Shown: positions 18,319 through 28,345 of the stretch, one piece after another | Layout: each line of letters opens with the position of its first letter | Position numbering within the stretch: position 1 is the stretch's first letter | Assembly (NCBI GenBank): GCA_013151635.1 | Contig: JAADHV010000127.1 | Location: 1-64,000 of the forward strand | Direction: 5' to 3' | DNA length: 64,000 bases | From: Deltaproteobacteria bacterium | GTDB lineage: Bacteria > Desulfobacterota > Desulfobacteria > Desulfobacterales > Desulfobacteraceae | Notes under the pieces: generated by a model | What the model was told of the DNA's origin: nothing | The model's input: only the letters and a program-made list of their open reading frames with translations | Database searches by the model: none | Position numbers and translations under genes: made by a program

Positions 18319-19149
18319 ATGACTCTGAAAAAAGCATTAAACCGGATTCTTTATTATTGTACAATCATCATCTATGTCATGACCATTGTGTATCCGATTT
18401 TTTTGATGACTGTAACTTCATTGAAACCCACAAGGGAAATTTTTAAAAATCCTTTTGGATTTCCAAAGGGCATATACCTGGATAATTATATCCACCTTAT
18501 TGTAAAGGCTAATTTTGATGTCTATTTTTTAAATAGTATTCTTATCGTATTAATAAGCCTCTTGTTTATTGTTATGGTTTCCGCTCCGGCATCCTTTGTT
18601 TTTGCAAGATATTCTTCCAGGTGGAACACATTTTTTTATATTTATTTTCTGGCAGGGCTTGTGATCCCCATAAGGCTTGGAACCATAAGCCTTTTAAAAA
18701 TGTTTGTGGGTATGGGGTTAAACGATAATATTGTTTCACTTATCATCATAAATATTGCAGTGGGTATTCCCCTGGGGGTGTTTATACTTACAGATTTTAT
18801 CAAAATGATCCCGAAAGACCTTTTTGATGCAGCACGCCTTGACGGGTGCAGCGAGCCCAGCGTATTTATGCGCGTGGTCCTGCCCCTGCTCATGCCGGCA
18901 ATCTCGGCTCTGGCCATTGTTATTTTTATTCCCATCTGGAATGATTTCTGGTTTCCACTGATTTTGATAAAATCAGACTCGATGAAGACCATACCACTTG
19001 CTACTGCATTGCTTTTTGGACAATACCGGACAAATTTCGGCCTTGTGTTTGCTGCCCTTTCCATGGCCTCACTTCCCATTGTGGCATTTTACCTTGTTTT
19101 TTCAAAATTTTTTGTTAAAGGCCTTCTGCACGGGGCGATCAAGGGATAG
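18319..19149 (+). CDS. Sugar ABC transporter permease (MalG type)
   Basis: About 276 residues, six membrane helices, with the EAA loop DLFDAARLDGCSEPSVFMRVVLPLLMP near residue 190. I place the start at the ATG at 18319, just after the stop of the first permease, because it gives the usual N-terminus (MTLKKALNRILYY); an in-frame ATG at 18289 inside the previous gene is possible and would add ten residues. Partner of the MalF-type subunit. Confidence 0.9.
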   Translation: MTLKKALNRILYYCTIIIYVMTIVYPIFLMTVTSLKPTREIFKNPFGFPKGIYLDNYIHLIVKANFDVYFLNSILIVLISLLFIVMVSAPASFVFARYSSRWNTFFYIYFLAGLVIPIRLGTISLLKMFVGMGLNDNIVSLIIINIAVGIPLGVFILTDFIKMIPKDLFDAARLDGCSEPSVFMRVVLPLLMPAISALAIVIFIPIWNDFWFPLILIKSDSMKTIPLATALLFGQYRTNFGLVFAALSMASLPIVAFYLVFSKFFVKGLLHGAIKG

Positions 19150-19195
19150 AGCCTAAAAAACCTAATGGATTGAAAATAAAAGGATAAAAGGCATT

Positions 19196-19987
19196 ATGGA
19201 AATTATTATACGGGACAACCCACAAGATTGTGCCAGGGTTGCAGCAAAAATTGTGGCAAAGTATTTAAGGGGGAAAAAAGGTCCGGTTCTGGGCCTTGCA
19301 ACGGGCGGTACACCGGAAGGATTGTACAGGCAGCTCATATCCCTTTACAGGGCAAAAAAAATAAGTTTTAAGAACAGTACCACCTTCAACCTTGATGAAT
19401 ATGTAGGGCTTACTCATTCCCATCCTCAATCTTATCACAGGTATATGAAAGAACACCTTTTTGATTTCATTGACATACCAGAGGATAAAATTAATATCCC
19501 TGACGGAACAGCATGTGATTTAAGGCAGACCTGCCTGGATTATGAAGCAAGAATAAAAGCATCCGGCGGCATTGACCTCCAGGTACTCGGCATTGGACGT
19601 AACGGGCATATCGGGTTTAACGAACCCATGGGCTCTCTTTCTTCCAGAACCTGGATTAAAATCTTAACCGAGAATACCATCAAGGATAATGCCAGGTTTT
19701 TTGAGGATGCCGGCAAGGTCCCAAGGCATGTTATAACCATGGGGATCGGTACGATTATGGAAGCCCGGCACTGCATGGTCATGGCCTGCGGCTGGAAAAA
19801 ATCCCAGGCTGTAAAAGCCATGATTGAGGGGCCTGTAACTGCTAAGTGGCCGGCATCCGCCCTGCAGTTCCATAAAAGAACAACCGTTGTTCTGGATGAA
19901 GCGGCAGCAAGCCTGTTGTTCCATAAGGAACACTATGGCTGGGTGGAAAAAAACCTGCTGGAATGGCAGAATTATGAAATGCCCTGA
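19196..19987 (+). CDS. nagB: Glucosamine-6-phosphate deaminase
   Basis: A 263-residue enzyme converting glucosamine 6-phosphate to fructose 6-phosphate and ammonia. Motifs: GLATGGTPEGLY (phosphate loop), TTFNLDEYVGL with the catalytic aspartate, and GIGRNGHIGFNEP with the catalytic histidine. The length and order match NagB. Its presence is the strongest sign that the operon handles an amino sugar. AAAGG precedes the ATG. The kinase gene follows after 14 bases. Confidence 0.96.
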   Translation: MEIIIRDNPQDCARVAAKIVAKYLRGKKGPVLGLATGGTPEGLYRQLISLYRAKKISFKNSTTFNLDEYVGLTHSHPQSYHRYMKEHLFDFIDIPEDKINIPDGTACDLRQTCLDYEARIKASGGIDLQVLGIGRNGHIGFNEPMGSLSSRTWIKILTENTIKDNARFFEDAGKVPRHVITMGIGTIMEARHCMVMACGWKKSQAVKAMIEGPVTAKWPASALQFHKRTTVVLDEAAASLLFHKEHYGWVEKNLLEWQNYEMP

Positions 19988-20001
19988 GGAAATTTAACGC
20001 A

Positions 20002-21168
20002 TTGAAAATTAAAAAAAATATTAATATAGATGATCAACTCCTTGCGGCAATTGACATCGGTGCCGGGCTGGGTACAAAAATAGCCATTGCAGGCCTTAAG
20101 GATTTTAGAACCGGATGCTTGTGTGAGAAACTGCTGCACCAGCAGGAATACGGGACCGATCCTTTAAGGTTCATCCAAAAACTGGCCCATACCCTGAAAA
20201 AAATGATGGCATCATGCGGCCTTGATTTTGCGAGGCTTGATTCTATAGGTGTCAGTATTCCGGGGTTTTCAGATGACACACAGAAGATCATTTCCTGCAA
20301 CAACCTGCCCTTTCTTGATCACTGTGATATTAAAGGCCCGTTGTCTTGTGCCTGTGGTGCCGATGTTTCCATTATAAATGATGGCGACTGCGGTGCCCTG
20401 GCCCAGTGGAATGTCCATCGGTGCGAATTGTTATACTGGACTTTTGGCGGCGGTTGGGGCGGTTCATGGATAAGCAGGGAGGGAAGCGTACAATTTCCCA
20501 ATATAAACTGGGACGGGCAGGACAGGACCATCCATATCACCAATGAACCCGGTTATGTCTCAAAAATTACCAAAAAAGAACTGGGAGATATATTTAAAGA
20601 TTATGGAGCATCATGGGACTTGTTCCTTGAAAATTATGCACGGGAAGTTGCGCTTGAGCCCTGCAGGGTGGCAGGCCCGGATAATGATACTAATGCCTTG
20701 AGGGCAGAAACATGTGTTTCAGGGAAAGGTCTGTGGCGGATTTATCATGCTTTTATTACAAAGGATGATCTTGACCATGTGCCGGAGGATGCAAAAAATC
20801 ATCTTCTGAATCCCGGAACAGCAGGGCCCATGATCTTTAAGCAGTATGTAAAAGGTGATCGAACTGCAAGAAAAGCCGTGTCGCTTTTTGCAAGGATATT
20901 TGGTGAGGCTGCTGTTGATATCCTTAAAAAAATCAAATGTGACGGTGCAGCTTTTGATATCCCGGTATACCTTGGCGGGGGCCTTTCCAAGTCCTTTGAC
21001 CTGTTTGTCCCCAAGGTTCGGCAGGTGCTTGACAAAGCCGGGGTTAAATCTGAAATCCGCCCATGCCATTTTTTAAAAACCGGACAGAATGCCAACCTTA
21101 TAGGTGCCTTCTGTCTTGCAGCCAAAAATAGTTTTATGCTGGAAAATATAGAACTTAAAAAAGGATAA
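20002..21168 (+). CDS. ROK/actin-like sugar kinase
   Basis: A 388-residue protein with the ATPase fold of sugar kinases: AAIDIGAGLGTKIAIAGL (phosphate 1), SIGVSIPGF, IINDGDCGALAQW (catalytic Asp in NDGD), FGGGWGGSW (phosphate 2) and a C-terminal YLGGGLSKSF adenosine segment. It is divergent from standard ROK kinases and lacks a clear CGxxGC-type zinc motif. In this operon it probably phosphorylates the imported amino sugar (GlcNAc or GlcN) to the 6-phosphate. The start is TTG, with GAGG about 12 bases upstream; no suitable ATG lies nearby. Confidence 0.75.
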   Translation: MKIKKNINIDDQLLAAIDIGAGLGTKIAIAGLKDFRTGCLCEKLLHQQEYGTDPLRFIQKLAHTLKKMMASCGLDFARLDSIGVSIPGFSDDTQKIISCNNLPFLDHCDIKGPLSCACGADVSIINDGDCGALAQWNVHRCELLYWTFGGGWGGSWISREGSVQFPNINWDGQDRTIHITNEPGYVSKITKKELGDIFKDYGASWDLFLENYAREVALEPCRVAGPDNDTNALRAETCVSGKGLWRIYHAFITKDDLDHVPEDAKNHLLNPGTAGPMIFKQYVKGDRTARKAVSLFARIFGEAAVDILKKIKCDGAAFDIPVYLGGGLSKSFDLFVPKVRQVLDKAGVKSEIRPCHFLKTGQNANLIGAFCLAAKNSFMLENIELKKG

Positions 21169-21179
21169 ATTTATTCATC

Positions 21180-22274
21180 ATGACAACAGTATCCCTTAAA
21201 AATGTGGTAAAACGGTATGACAAAACCGAAGTGGTGCACGGCATCAACCTTGAAATCGAAGATTCGGAATTTATTGTTCTTGTCGGGCCGTCAGGCTGTG
21301 GGAAATCCACCATTCTGCGTATGGTGGCAGGGCTTGAAGAAATATCGGACGGGACGATCATGTTTGGCGACAGGATCATCAATAATACCTCTCCTAAAGA
21401 TAGGAATGTCGCCATGGTATTTCAAAATTATGCGCTTTATCCCCACATGAATGTTTACCAGAACATGTCCTTTGGTTTGAAAATGGGTAAAAAATCCAAA
21501 AAAGAAATAGCAAAAAGGGTGGAAAAAGCAGCCGGGATTCTCAATATTCAGAATTTGTTCAAAAGGAAGCCCGGCCAGCTTTCAGGCGGACAAAGGCAAA
21601 GGGTGGCCATGGGGCGGGCCATTGTCCGTAACCCGGACCTGTTTCTGTTTGACGAACCGCTTTCAAACCTTGACGCAAAATTGCGTAATAAAATGCGGGT
21701 TGAAATAAAAGAACTTCATCAGCGGGTAAAAAATACAATTATTTATGTAACCCATGACCAAGTTGAGGCTATGACCCTGGGGGACAGAATTGTGGTGCTG
21801 AGAGCCGGGCACATAGAGCAGGTCGGGAGTGCCATGGAATTATACCGGAACCCGCTCAACGTATTTGTTGCAGGGTTTATAGGAAATCCACCCATGAACC
21901 TTGTGAACGCCCAGGCAGTAAAAGAGGGTGGTAAAATTAAAATTTGCCTGTCAAAAAACTGGTTAATAGAGGCTCCGGCCGGTGCAATATCTAAATTAAA
22001 GCCTGGCCAGAAATTGGTTGTGGGGCTGCGCCCTGATGATGTTATACTCAAAGGTCTGGAAAACGGTTCTCTTGACAATGCTGCGCAGGGTGTGGTTGAG
22101 GTGATAGAACCCCTTGGCAGTGAAATCCATGTCCATTTGAATATTGACGGTGTGAAAATTACGGGCAAGTGTGAAGGTTCAAGGGACATCACCGCTGGTG
22201 AAAGAGTAACCATGGCCTGCAATATGGACAAGCTCCACCTTTTTGATGCAAAAACCGAAAACGTGGTGAAGTAA
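21180..22274 (+). CDS. Sugar ABC transporter ATPase (UgpC/MsmX type)
   Basis: A 364-residue ATPase of the carbohydrate-uptake CUT1 family. Walker [11 protein letters not shown]-loop [11 protein letters not shown], signature [14 protein letters not shown], Walker [13 protein letters not shown] and the H-loop [13 protein letters not shown] are all present. The C-terminal about 130 residues form the TOBE-type regulatory domain (GLRPDDV). It powers the two permeases upstream; the operon is unusual only in that NagB and the kinase are placed between the permeases and this gene. Confidence 0.96.
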   Translation: MTTVSLKNVVKRYDKTEVVHGINLEIEDSEFIVLVGPSGCGKSTILRMVAGLEEISDGTIMFGDRIINNTSPKDRNVAMVFQNYALYPHMNVYQNMSFGLKMGKKSKKEIAKRVEKAAGILNIQNLFKRKPGQLSGGQRQRVAMGRAIVRNPDLFLFDEPLSNLDAKLRNKMRVEIKELHQRVKNTIIYVTHDQVEAMTLGDRIVVLRAGHIEQVGSAMELYRNPLNVFVAGFIGNPPMNLVNAQAVKEGGKIKICLSKNWLIEAPAGAISKLKPGQKLVVGLRPDDVILKGLENGSLDNAAQGVVEVIEPLGSEIHVHLNIDGVKITGKCEGSRDITAGERVTMACNMDKLHLFDAKTENVVK

Positions 22275-22278
22275 ATTT

Positions 22279-23133
22279 ATGAAATTGCACATGAACAGCG
22301 CAAAAATAATTATCACTGACAAATCAAGCAGGTCTGGTGCACTTGAAAGAACCACGCACATGGCCATAGGCGCCCACCCCGATGATATTGAAATCATGGC
22401 AGTTGAAGGTATCATGAAATGCTATCATTCCAATGACCTGTGGTTCACCGGGGTTACACTGACCAGCGGCGGTGGATCACCAAGAGGTGGTGCGTACAAG
22501 GATGTCACGGATGAACAGATGCGGGCCATCAGGCATAAAGAGCAAAAAAAGGCCGCCATGGTTGGTGAGTATTCAGCCCAGGTCATGTTGGACTACAGGG
22601 ATTACGACATCCGGGATGTGCAGCAGAAAAAGGTTGTCCGGGATCTTGTCATGGTTTTGGAAAAAACAAAACCCGGTATAGTATATACCCATAACCTTGC
22701 AGATAAGCACGATACACATGTTGCTGCAAGTTTAAGAGTGATTGAGGCCATCAGGAAGATGCCCCAGGTCCATCGGCCGGATTCTTTGTTCGGGTGTGAG
22801 GTCTGGCGGAGCCTGGACTGGCTGCCGGACAGGGATAAAAAAATGCTTGATTGTTCCCCAAAAGAGAATCTTAAGGCAGCCCTTCTTGGTGTGCATGACT
22901 CACAGATTTCAGGGGGCAAAAGGTATGATCTGGCTGTCCAGGGCCGGAACCGGGCCAATGCAACTTTCCATGAAACCCTTGCTGTGGATTCAGCAAGCAG
23001 TTTATCAATTGCAATGGACATGACCCCGCTTATCAGGGGCCTGGATCTTGATCCCGCTGTCTGGGTAAAAGAAAAGATCCGGAATTTTGAAAACGATGTT
23101 TTTCAAAGTATTAAAATTTTTACATCACACTAG
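22279..23133 (+). CDS. PIG-L (LmbE-like) deacetylase
   Basis: A 284-residue zinc hydrolase of the PIG-L/LmbE family, which removes acetyl groups from N-acetylglucosamine derivatives. The metal and catalytic motif is IGAHPDDIE (about residues 30-38), and the third ligand is in NLADKHDTHVAA. It is the last gene of the operon. No nagA-type deacetylase is present, so I infer that this enzyme supplies the deacetylation step before NagB. It follows the ATPase after four bases and is convergent with a response-regulator kinase 20 bases away. Confidence 0.88.
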   Translation: MKLHMNSAKIIITDKSSRSGALERTTHMAIGAHPDDIEIMAVEGIMKCYHSNDLWFTGVTLTSGGGSPRGGAYKDVTDEQMRAIRHKEQKKAAMVGEYSAQVMLDYRDYDIRDVQQKKVVRDLVMVLEKTKPGIVYTHNLADKHDTHVAASLRVIEAIRKMPQVHRPDSLFGCEVWRSLDWLPDRDKKMLDCSPKENLKAALLGVHDSQISGGKRYDLAVQGRNRANATFHETLAVDSASSLSIAMDMTPLIRGLDLDPAVWVKEKIRNFENDVFQSIKIFTSH

Positions 23134-23153
23134 TCTTGATTACCATATTAGAA

Positions 23154-24815
23154 TTATTTTTTTGCCAGGATGTTGTTAATAGTTTTGATAAGCGTCTTCA
23201 TTGGTATTGGTTTTTGCATGACCTCAACAATACCCGCATCTTTTGCGTGTTCGACAAGTTTGTCGCTTTTAGTGCCGGTACACAGCATTACAGGAATATT
23301 GCCGCGAATTTTCAGAATTTTTTCGACAAGTTCCATTCCCTGCATTTTTGGCATGATATGGTCTGTAATGACAAGGTCAAATTTTTGAGGATTTTTTTTG
23401 AAAATCTCCAGTGCTTCAATGCTGCTTTGACATCCGTCAACCTTGTATCCAACCCTTTCAAGAACAGCCGTTCCAAAATCAACCAGGGATTCTTCATCAT
23501 CAACAAATAATATATTGCCGCTGCCCCTGGGAAGTGTTTGATCCCCTTTAATATCAGGCTTTACACGTTCTGTCTGCCTGCATGGAAGAAGCACCTCAAA
23601 AGAAGATCCCGACCCGGGCCGGGTTTCAACCAGGATTGTCCCCCCATGGCTGACGGCTATCCCGTAGGCAACGGAAAGGCCAAGCCCGGTCCCTTCCCCA
23701 GGCTCTTTCGTGGTGAAATACGGATCAAAAATCCGTTCAACAATTTCCTGATCCATGCCTGGGCCCTTGTCTTGCACCACAATACTGATATAATGGCCGG
23801 AAACCAGATTTGGATATTCAGTGACTTCTTCTGAATTTAAAAAGACCTGTTTAAGGCTGACTTTCAAGGTTCCACCGCTTTCTATCATAGCCTGGCCTGC
23901 ATTCTGGCAGAGATTTAATATCAATTGATGGATCAAGGCCGGATCAGCCAGGACCATACCGGTTTCTTCCTGAATCTCTTTTCTTATTTCAATGGAGGAC
24001 GGAAGGTCGGCTTTAAGATAATTTAATACATAGTTGAGAATCGGTGAGATTTTAATATGTGTTTTTTTCTGTTCTGTCTTGCGGCAGAAGGTCAGGAGGT
24101 TCTGGACAAGTTCTTTGGCCCTGAAAGCGGCAGCATTAATCTTTTCCAGGCATTCGCCAACTATTGAATCCAAAGACAGTTTTTCCATGGCCGCCATTTC
24201 AGAGTAGCCTATGATAATGGAAAGAATATTATTAAAATCATGGGCAATCCCGCTGGACAATGTGCTGATGGCTTCCATCTTCCGGGCCTGTTCTAATATT
24301 TTTTCCATTCTTTTATGTTCGGCAAGCTCTTTTTTTAACTGGTCGTTTGACCTTGCAAGTTCCCGTGTTCTCACGTTTACCTTATCATCCAGTGTCTGCC
24401 TTGTCCGGTCAAGCTGCATCTGGAGTTGCTGCATCACGAAATGTGTTTTTACCCGGGCCAGTACCTCTTCTTTTTGAAAAGGTTTGGTAATATAGTCAGC
24501 CGCACCAATCTCAAGGCCTGTGACCTTGTTGATCGCCTCTGCAAGAGATGTCATTAAAATAACAGGGATACCCCGGGTTTTCTTGTCTTGTTTCAGCCTG
24601 CGGCACACTTCAAATCCGTCCATTTCAGGCATTAATACATCAAGAAGAATGATACGGGGAAGTTTTCCTTTTAAAAGCTCAAATACCTGGAAGCCGCTAT
24701 GTGCCACCTGTAGATCAAAGCCGAATTGATCCAGAATTTTTTTTAAAAATTCAATCTGTTCTTGTTCGTCATCAACAATCATGATGGTACTTTCAGGTGG
24801 CTTTAACGTATTCAT
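23154..24815 (-). CDS. REC-HK-REC hybrid signalling protein
   Basis: A 553-residue soluble protein starting with a receiver domain (about 10-130, LLDVLMPEMDGF with the phosphoacceptor Asp), then a coiled coil, a HisKA domain (SSGIAHDFNNILSIIIGYSE with the histidine), an ATPase domain (DKGPGMD, GTGLGLSVAYGI) and a second receiver (about 430-550, LVITDHIMPKM). The N-terminal receiver suggests it accepts phosphate from another kinase, very likely the PAS hybrid kinase encoded immediately upstream (52-base gap, same strand). No DNA-binding output domain is seen. GAGAGG precedes the start. Confidence 0.9.
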   Translation of the reverse strand: MNTLKPPESTIMIVDDEQEQIEFLKKILDQFGFDLQVAHSGFQVFELLKGKLPRIILLDVLMPEMDGFEVCRRLKQDKKTRGIPVILMTSLAEAINKVTGLEIGAADYITKPFQKEEVLARVKTHFVMQQLQMQLDRTRQTLDDKVNVRTRELARSNDQLKKELAEHKRMEKILEQARKMEAISTLSSGIAHDFNNILSIIIGYSEMAAMEKLSLDSIVGECLEKINAAAFRAKELVQNLLTFCRKTEQKKTHIKISPILNYVLNYLKADLPSSIEIRKEIQEETGMVLADPALIHQLILNLCQNAGQAMIESGGTLKVSLKQVFLNSEEVTEYPNLVSGHYISIVVQDKGPGMDQEIVERIFDPYFTTKEPGEGTGLGLSVAYGIAVSHGGTILVETRPGSGSSFEVLLPCRQTERVKPDIKGDQTLPRGSGNILFVDDEESLVDFGTAVLERVGYKVDGCQSSIEALEIFKKNPQKFDLVITDHIMPKMQGMELVEKILKIRGNIPVMLCTGTKSDKLVEHAKDAGIVEVMQKPIPMKTLIKTINNILAKK

Positions 24816-24867
24816 TTTTGCCTCTCATGATTTTTGTTGAACAGCTTATTGACTGTCCCGGTTTCTT

Positions 24868-26724
24868 TTAAAGGTATTTTTCAAACATCCGGGCAAGCCT
24901 GGCAAAGGCAAAAGGCTTTTGAAGGCTTGCTGTAAAACCGAAGTCTTTCGGGTTTGCTATGGCTGCGTCTTCTGAATAACCGCTTGCAACAAATACAGGT
25001 ATGTTTTTATTTATTTTACGGATTTCTTTTATAGTTTCTTTGCCCCCCATTCCGCCCGGGACGGTAAGATCCAGAATAACAGCACAAAATTCTTTGTCTT
25101 GACCAGCAGCCTTGTTAAATGTTTCTACTGCCTCAAGACCTTCGCTTGTGGGGGTTGCAGTAAATCCCATGGTAGTAAGCATATCAATCAGCATTTCCCG
25201 GACCATATCATCATCATCCATGACAAGGATGGAGCCTGAACCCTGATAGGTCTTTTCCACTGTGGCTTTTTTTTTGATTTCCTGGTGTTCTGCCGCAGGA
25301 AGAAAGGTATGAAACATGGTTCCGGTACCCTGCCTGGATTCAACATCTATAATCCCGTCATGGTGCTTGACAATGGAATAGGATGTCGCAAGTCCCAGGC
25401 CGCTGCCTTTTTGTTTGGTCGTAAAAAAAGGGTCAAAGATCCTTGTAATATATTTTTCCGGGATTCCCGTTCCTGTATCAGATATGCTTATTTTAACGTA
25501 TTTACCGGGATTAAGGCCGGGGTGTTCTTTTTCCCTGAGAATTTCATTGGATGCAGTTACCTGGATATTGCCGCCGGCAGGCATGGCCTGCTGTGCATTG
25601 ATAATAATATTGTCAATTACCTGGCCGATCTGGTTTTTATCATAATCACATAACCAGAGGTCACGTGGAAGCGCAAAACTGCAGGACACATTTGCCCCGC
25701 TTAAAGCAAATTCAGTGGTTTCCTGAAGAAAGGGAACAAGAGGTTCGATTTCTTTTACGGGAACCCCTCCTTTTGAAAATGTCAGAAGCTGGCGGGTAAG
25801 TCCTTTTGCTCTTTCAGATGTATTAAACGCCTTTGTAAGAAATTCTGCTACGTCCGGCTCTTTTGTCAGTTTGCGTGCCAGATCAAGATATCCGAAAATT
25901 CCGCTGAGAAGGTTGTTGAAGTCATGGGCAATGCCTCCTGCCAGAGTTCCTAAGGATTCCATCTTCTGGGCCTGTTCATACTGGACTTCAAGAGCTTTTT
26001 TTTCTGTTACGTCCGTAAGATTGACAACCATCCCTGTGGGTATTCCGTCATCTGTCTTGGTCACGGCAGCACTGAGGAATATGTCAAGTGTACGATGGTC
26101 TTTTGTAACCCTTCTGGTTTCAAAGCTCAATGGCTTCCCGTAGGTGTAGATTTCCCTGATTTTCTGGCCGGTCAGTTCTTCCTGGTCTTGTGGAACAAAT
26201 GGAATAATTTTTTTTTTCAGTTCGTCAAGGGTCCATCCGAATACCTTTGTAAAAGCAGGATTAATGTATCGGGGGTGCCCAATTTTGTCATACATGACTA
26301 TCGGGTCCGGGCTTGCTTCCAGAATGGCCCTCATCTGCTGCTCACTTTTCAGCAAAGCCTTTTCTGCCTGCTTTTGCCGGGTCATGTCCATATAGGTTCC
26401 CACAAGGCCAATAATCTGATCGTTCTCATTTTTTAGGGCATAGGCCTTCAGCAGGATATTTAAAGTCTTTTGATTCTTATCGAGCATTGCAACTTCACCG
26501 ATCCACTGGCTACCGCCCATCATGGTTTTAAAAACCTCGCGGTTCATTTTTTTATCAATATACATGTTTCCGGGCGGGCCATGTCCGATATCACCGAACA
26601 GGTCGCCAAAAGCCTTGTTTGCAAACAAAAAGGTACCATCGCGACTCCATACCGTGATGCCCAGAAGAATATTGTCAAACAGGGAGATTAAAAGATCTGT
26701 CCTGTCCTTTAGGGCTTTATCCAT
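24868..26724 (-). CDS. Soluble PAS hybrid histidine kinase
   Basis: A 618-residue sensor kinase with no membrane helix: two PAS domains (about 10-125 and 130-245), HisKA with LAGGIAHDFNNLLSGIFGYLD, an ATPase domain (DTGTGIPEKY, GSGLGLATSYSI) and a C-terminal receiver with AVILDLTVPGGMGG. It precedes the REC-HK-REC gene in the same operon, so the two may form a phosphorelay. The signal is unknown. AAGGA precedes the ATG at some distance. Confidence 0.9.
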   Translation of the reverse strand: MDKALKDRTDLLISLFDNILLGITVWSRDGTFLFANKAFGDLFGDIGHGPPGNMYIDKKMNREVFKTMMGGSQWIGEVAMLDKNQKTLNILLKAYALKNENDQIIGLVGTYMDMTRQKQAEKALLKSEQQMRAILEASPDPIVMYDKIGHPRYINPAFTKVFGWTLDELKKKIIPFVPQDQEELTGQKIREIYTYGKPLSFETRRVTKDHRTLDIFLSAAVTKTDDGIPTGMVVNLTDVTEKKALEVQYEQAQKMESLGTLAGGIAHDFNNLLSGIFGYLDLARKLTKEPDVAEFLTKAFNTSERAKGLTRQLLTFSKGGVPVKEIEPLVPFLQETTEFALSGANVSCSFALPRDLWLCDYDKNQIGQVIDNIIINAQQAMPAGGNIQVTASNEILREKEHPGLNPGKYVKISISDTGTGIPEKYITRIFDPFFTTKQKGSGLGLATSYSIVKHHDGIIDVESRQGTGTMFHTFLPAAEHQEIKKKATVEKTYQGSGSILVMDDDDMVREMLIDMLTTMGFTATPTSEGLEAVETFNKAAGQDKEFCAVILDLTVPGGMGGKETIKEIRKINKNIPVFVASGYSEDAAIANPKDFGFTASLQKPFAFARLARMFEKYL

Positions 26725-26860
26725 CGTGTTGCAATTCCTTGTAAAAGGCTTTAAACACTGCTTAAAAAACTAGATGTATCTTTGAATCAAATCGACTTAC
26801 AAACAATGAAGACAACATAAAATAAAATATATTGGAAATCAATAATAATGTTGTTTTTTT

Positions 26861-28183
26861 CTAATGGTCTTTTTTGAAGGATATCAGCCTGTCTTCAAGG
26901 TCCTTGAACCTGTCCTGCCCTGTCAGGGAAACACAGGCCCTTAATCCTTCATGCCTGTCACTTCCCGTGGTGGTAAGAGAAATAGCACTGATGCCATAAT
27001 ATAAAAGTTCTTCCACAAGCTTAACACCGGTGAACCCGGGGTATGAAATTGTGAAATAAAACCCGTCTGCAATTTGTTTATCATCATCCATGTCATAGAC
27101 AATTTTAAAGCCATTGGAAATAAAGAGTTTTTTCATGATCCCGGCTCTTTTTCCATATTCTTTGACATTTTCAACAAAATTATATTCACCGTTGTTGACA
27201 GCTTTTAAAAGTCCTGCAAGCCCCCATTGGTTGGAGTGGGAGACACCTGAGCTTAAGGCATACATGGCACCGAAAATATAAGAATACCCAAAATTACTGG
27301 AGCCGAAAAAGGGTTCAAGATTATCCCCGTTGGAATTGAAAAGCTTGTCCGGGATAGCGGTCATACCGATTCTCTGGCCTGCTAAGGAAAAGGATTTGGA
27401 ACTTGAAATAAGCAGGATGTAATTGTCAGTATATTTGGCAACAGAGGGGATATAGGGTTCTTTTCCGGGCAGGGAATAGTCTTTCCTGAAATCCATGCCG
27501 AAATAGGCAAGATCTTCCATGACAATGCAGTTATATTTCGTAGCAAGCTCCCCTATGGTTTCAAGCTCCTGTCCGGTAAAGCATATCCAGGCAGGGTTAT
27601 TGGGGTTGGAATACATAAGGGATGCAATATCACCTTTTTCAAGATATGATTCAAGCTTTGCTTTGAGTTTTTTGCCCCTGTATTCATACACATCAAAATT
27701 ATCATAGGGCACACCAACAACACTGGCCTGGCGTTTGTTGACAGGAAAGCCGGGATCAATGAAGAGAATTTTGTTTTTGCCTTTCAGCCTTCTTGTGGTA
27801 CACATCATGGCCATGTAGCATCCCTGCATGGAACCCACCGTGGGAAAACAGGATTCAGGGGAGATATCAACATCAATGAAGTTTTTTACAAACCTTGATA
27901 TTTCATGTTTTAATTGAGGAATGCCGTCAAAGGGCGGGTATTTCGATCCCACGCCTTTTTTTAATGCTTTTATTTCCTCCTCAACTGCTATTTCAGGTGG
28001 ATCAAGGCCGGGAACTCCCATTTCCATGCGGATATATTTTTCACCGGAAGCGGTTTCTATATTGTTCACGATCCGATTCAGCTCCCTGATAGAGGCAAGG
28101 CCAACGGATTTAAGGCCCATTTTTTTAATTTCCTGTTTTACGATGGAAGCATCAATCGGTGTTTTGAACTTTGGTGTATTCAT
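26861..28183 (-). CDS. PLP-dependent class I/II aminotransferase
   Basis: About 440 residues. Fold type I aminotransferase marks: YPPFDGIPQLKHEI (substrate entry), NPNNPAW with the PLP-binding Asn, EDLAYFGMDF with the Asp/Tyr pair, and SSSKSFSLAGQRIGM with the Schiff-base lysine. I chose the ATG at 28183 since AAAGAGG lies six bases upstream; the 14 extra codons to 28225 have no ribosome binding site. It is the last gene of the GntR-dehydrogenase cluster (162-base gap), suggesting it processes the amino acid or keto acid from the dehydrogenase reaction. Substrate unknown. Confidence 0.88.
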   Translation of the reverse strand: MNTPKFKTPIDASIVKQEIKKMGLKSVGLASIRELNRIVNNIETASGEKYIRMEMGVPGLDPPEIAVEEEIKALKKGVGSKYPPFDGIPQLKHEISRFVKNFIDVDISPESCFPTVGSMQGCYMAMMCTTRRLKGKNKILFIDPGFPVNKRQASVVGVPYDNFDVYEYRGKKLKAKLESYLEKGDIASLMYSNPNNPAWICFTGQELETIGELATKYNCIVMEDLAYFGMDFRKDYSLPGKEPYIPSVAKYTDNYILLISSSKSFSLAGQRIGMTAIPDKLFNSNGDNLEPFFGSSNFGYSYIFGAMYALSSGVSHSNQWGLAGLLKAVNNGEYNFVENVKEYGKRAGIMKKLFISNGFKIVYDMDDDKQIADGFYFTISYPGFTGVKLVEELLYYGISAISLTTTGSDRHEGLRACVSLTGQDRFKDLEDRLISFKKDH

Positions 28184-28345
28184 GCGGGCCTCTTTTAAAT
28201 TTAATTTATATGAAAGTCTTTGCAATCCAAATCAGAACTTTCATGTTTTGTTGTGGGCAAACTCTGGTAAAATACCAGGTCTGCCCGTGGCAGTTAGCAA
28301 GTTTAAAGGATTGTTTGGTCAGAACCGGAATTAAGGCAGGCTTAC

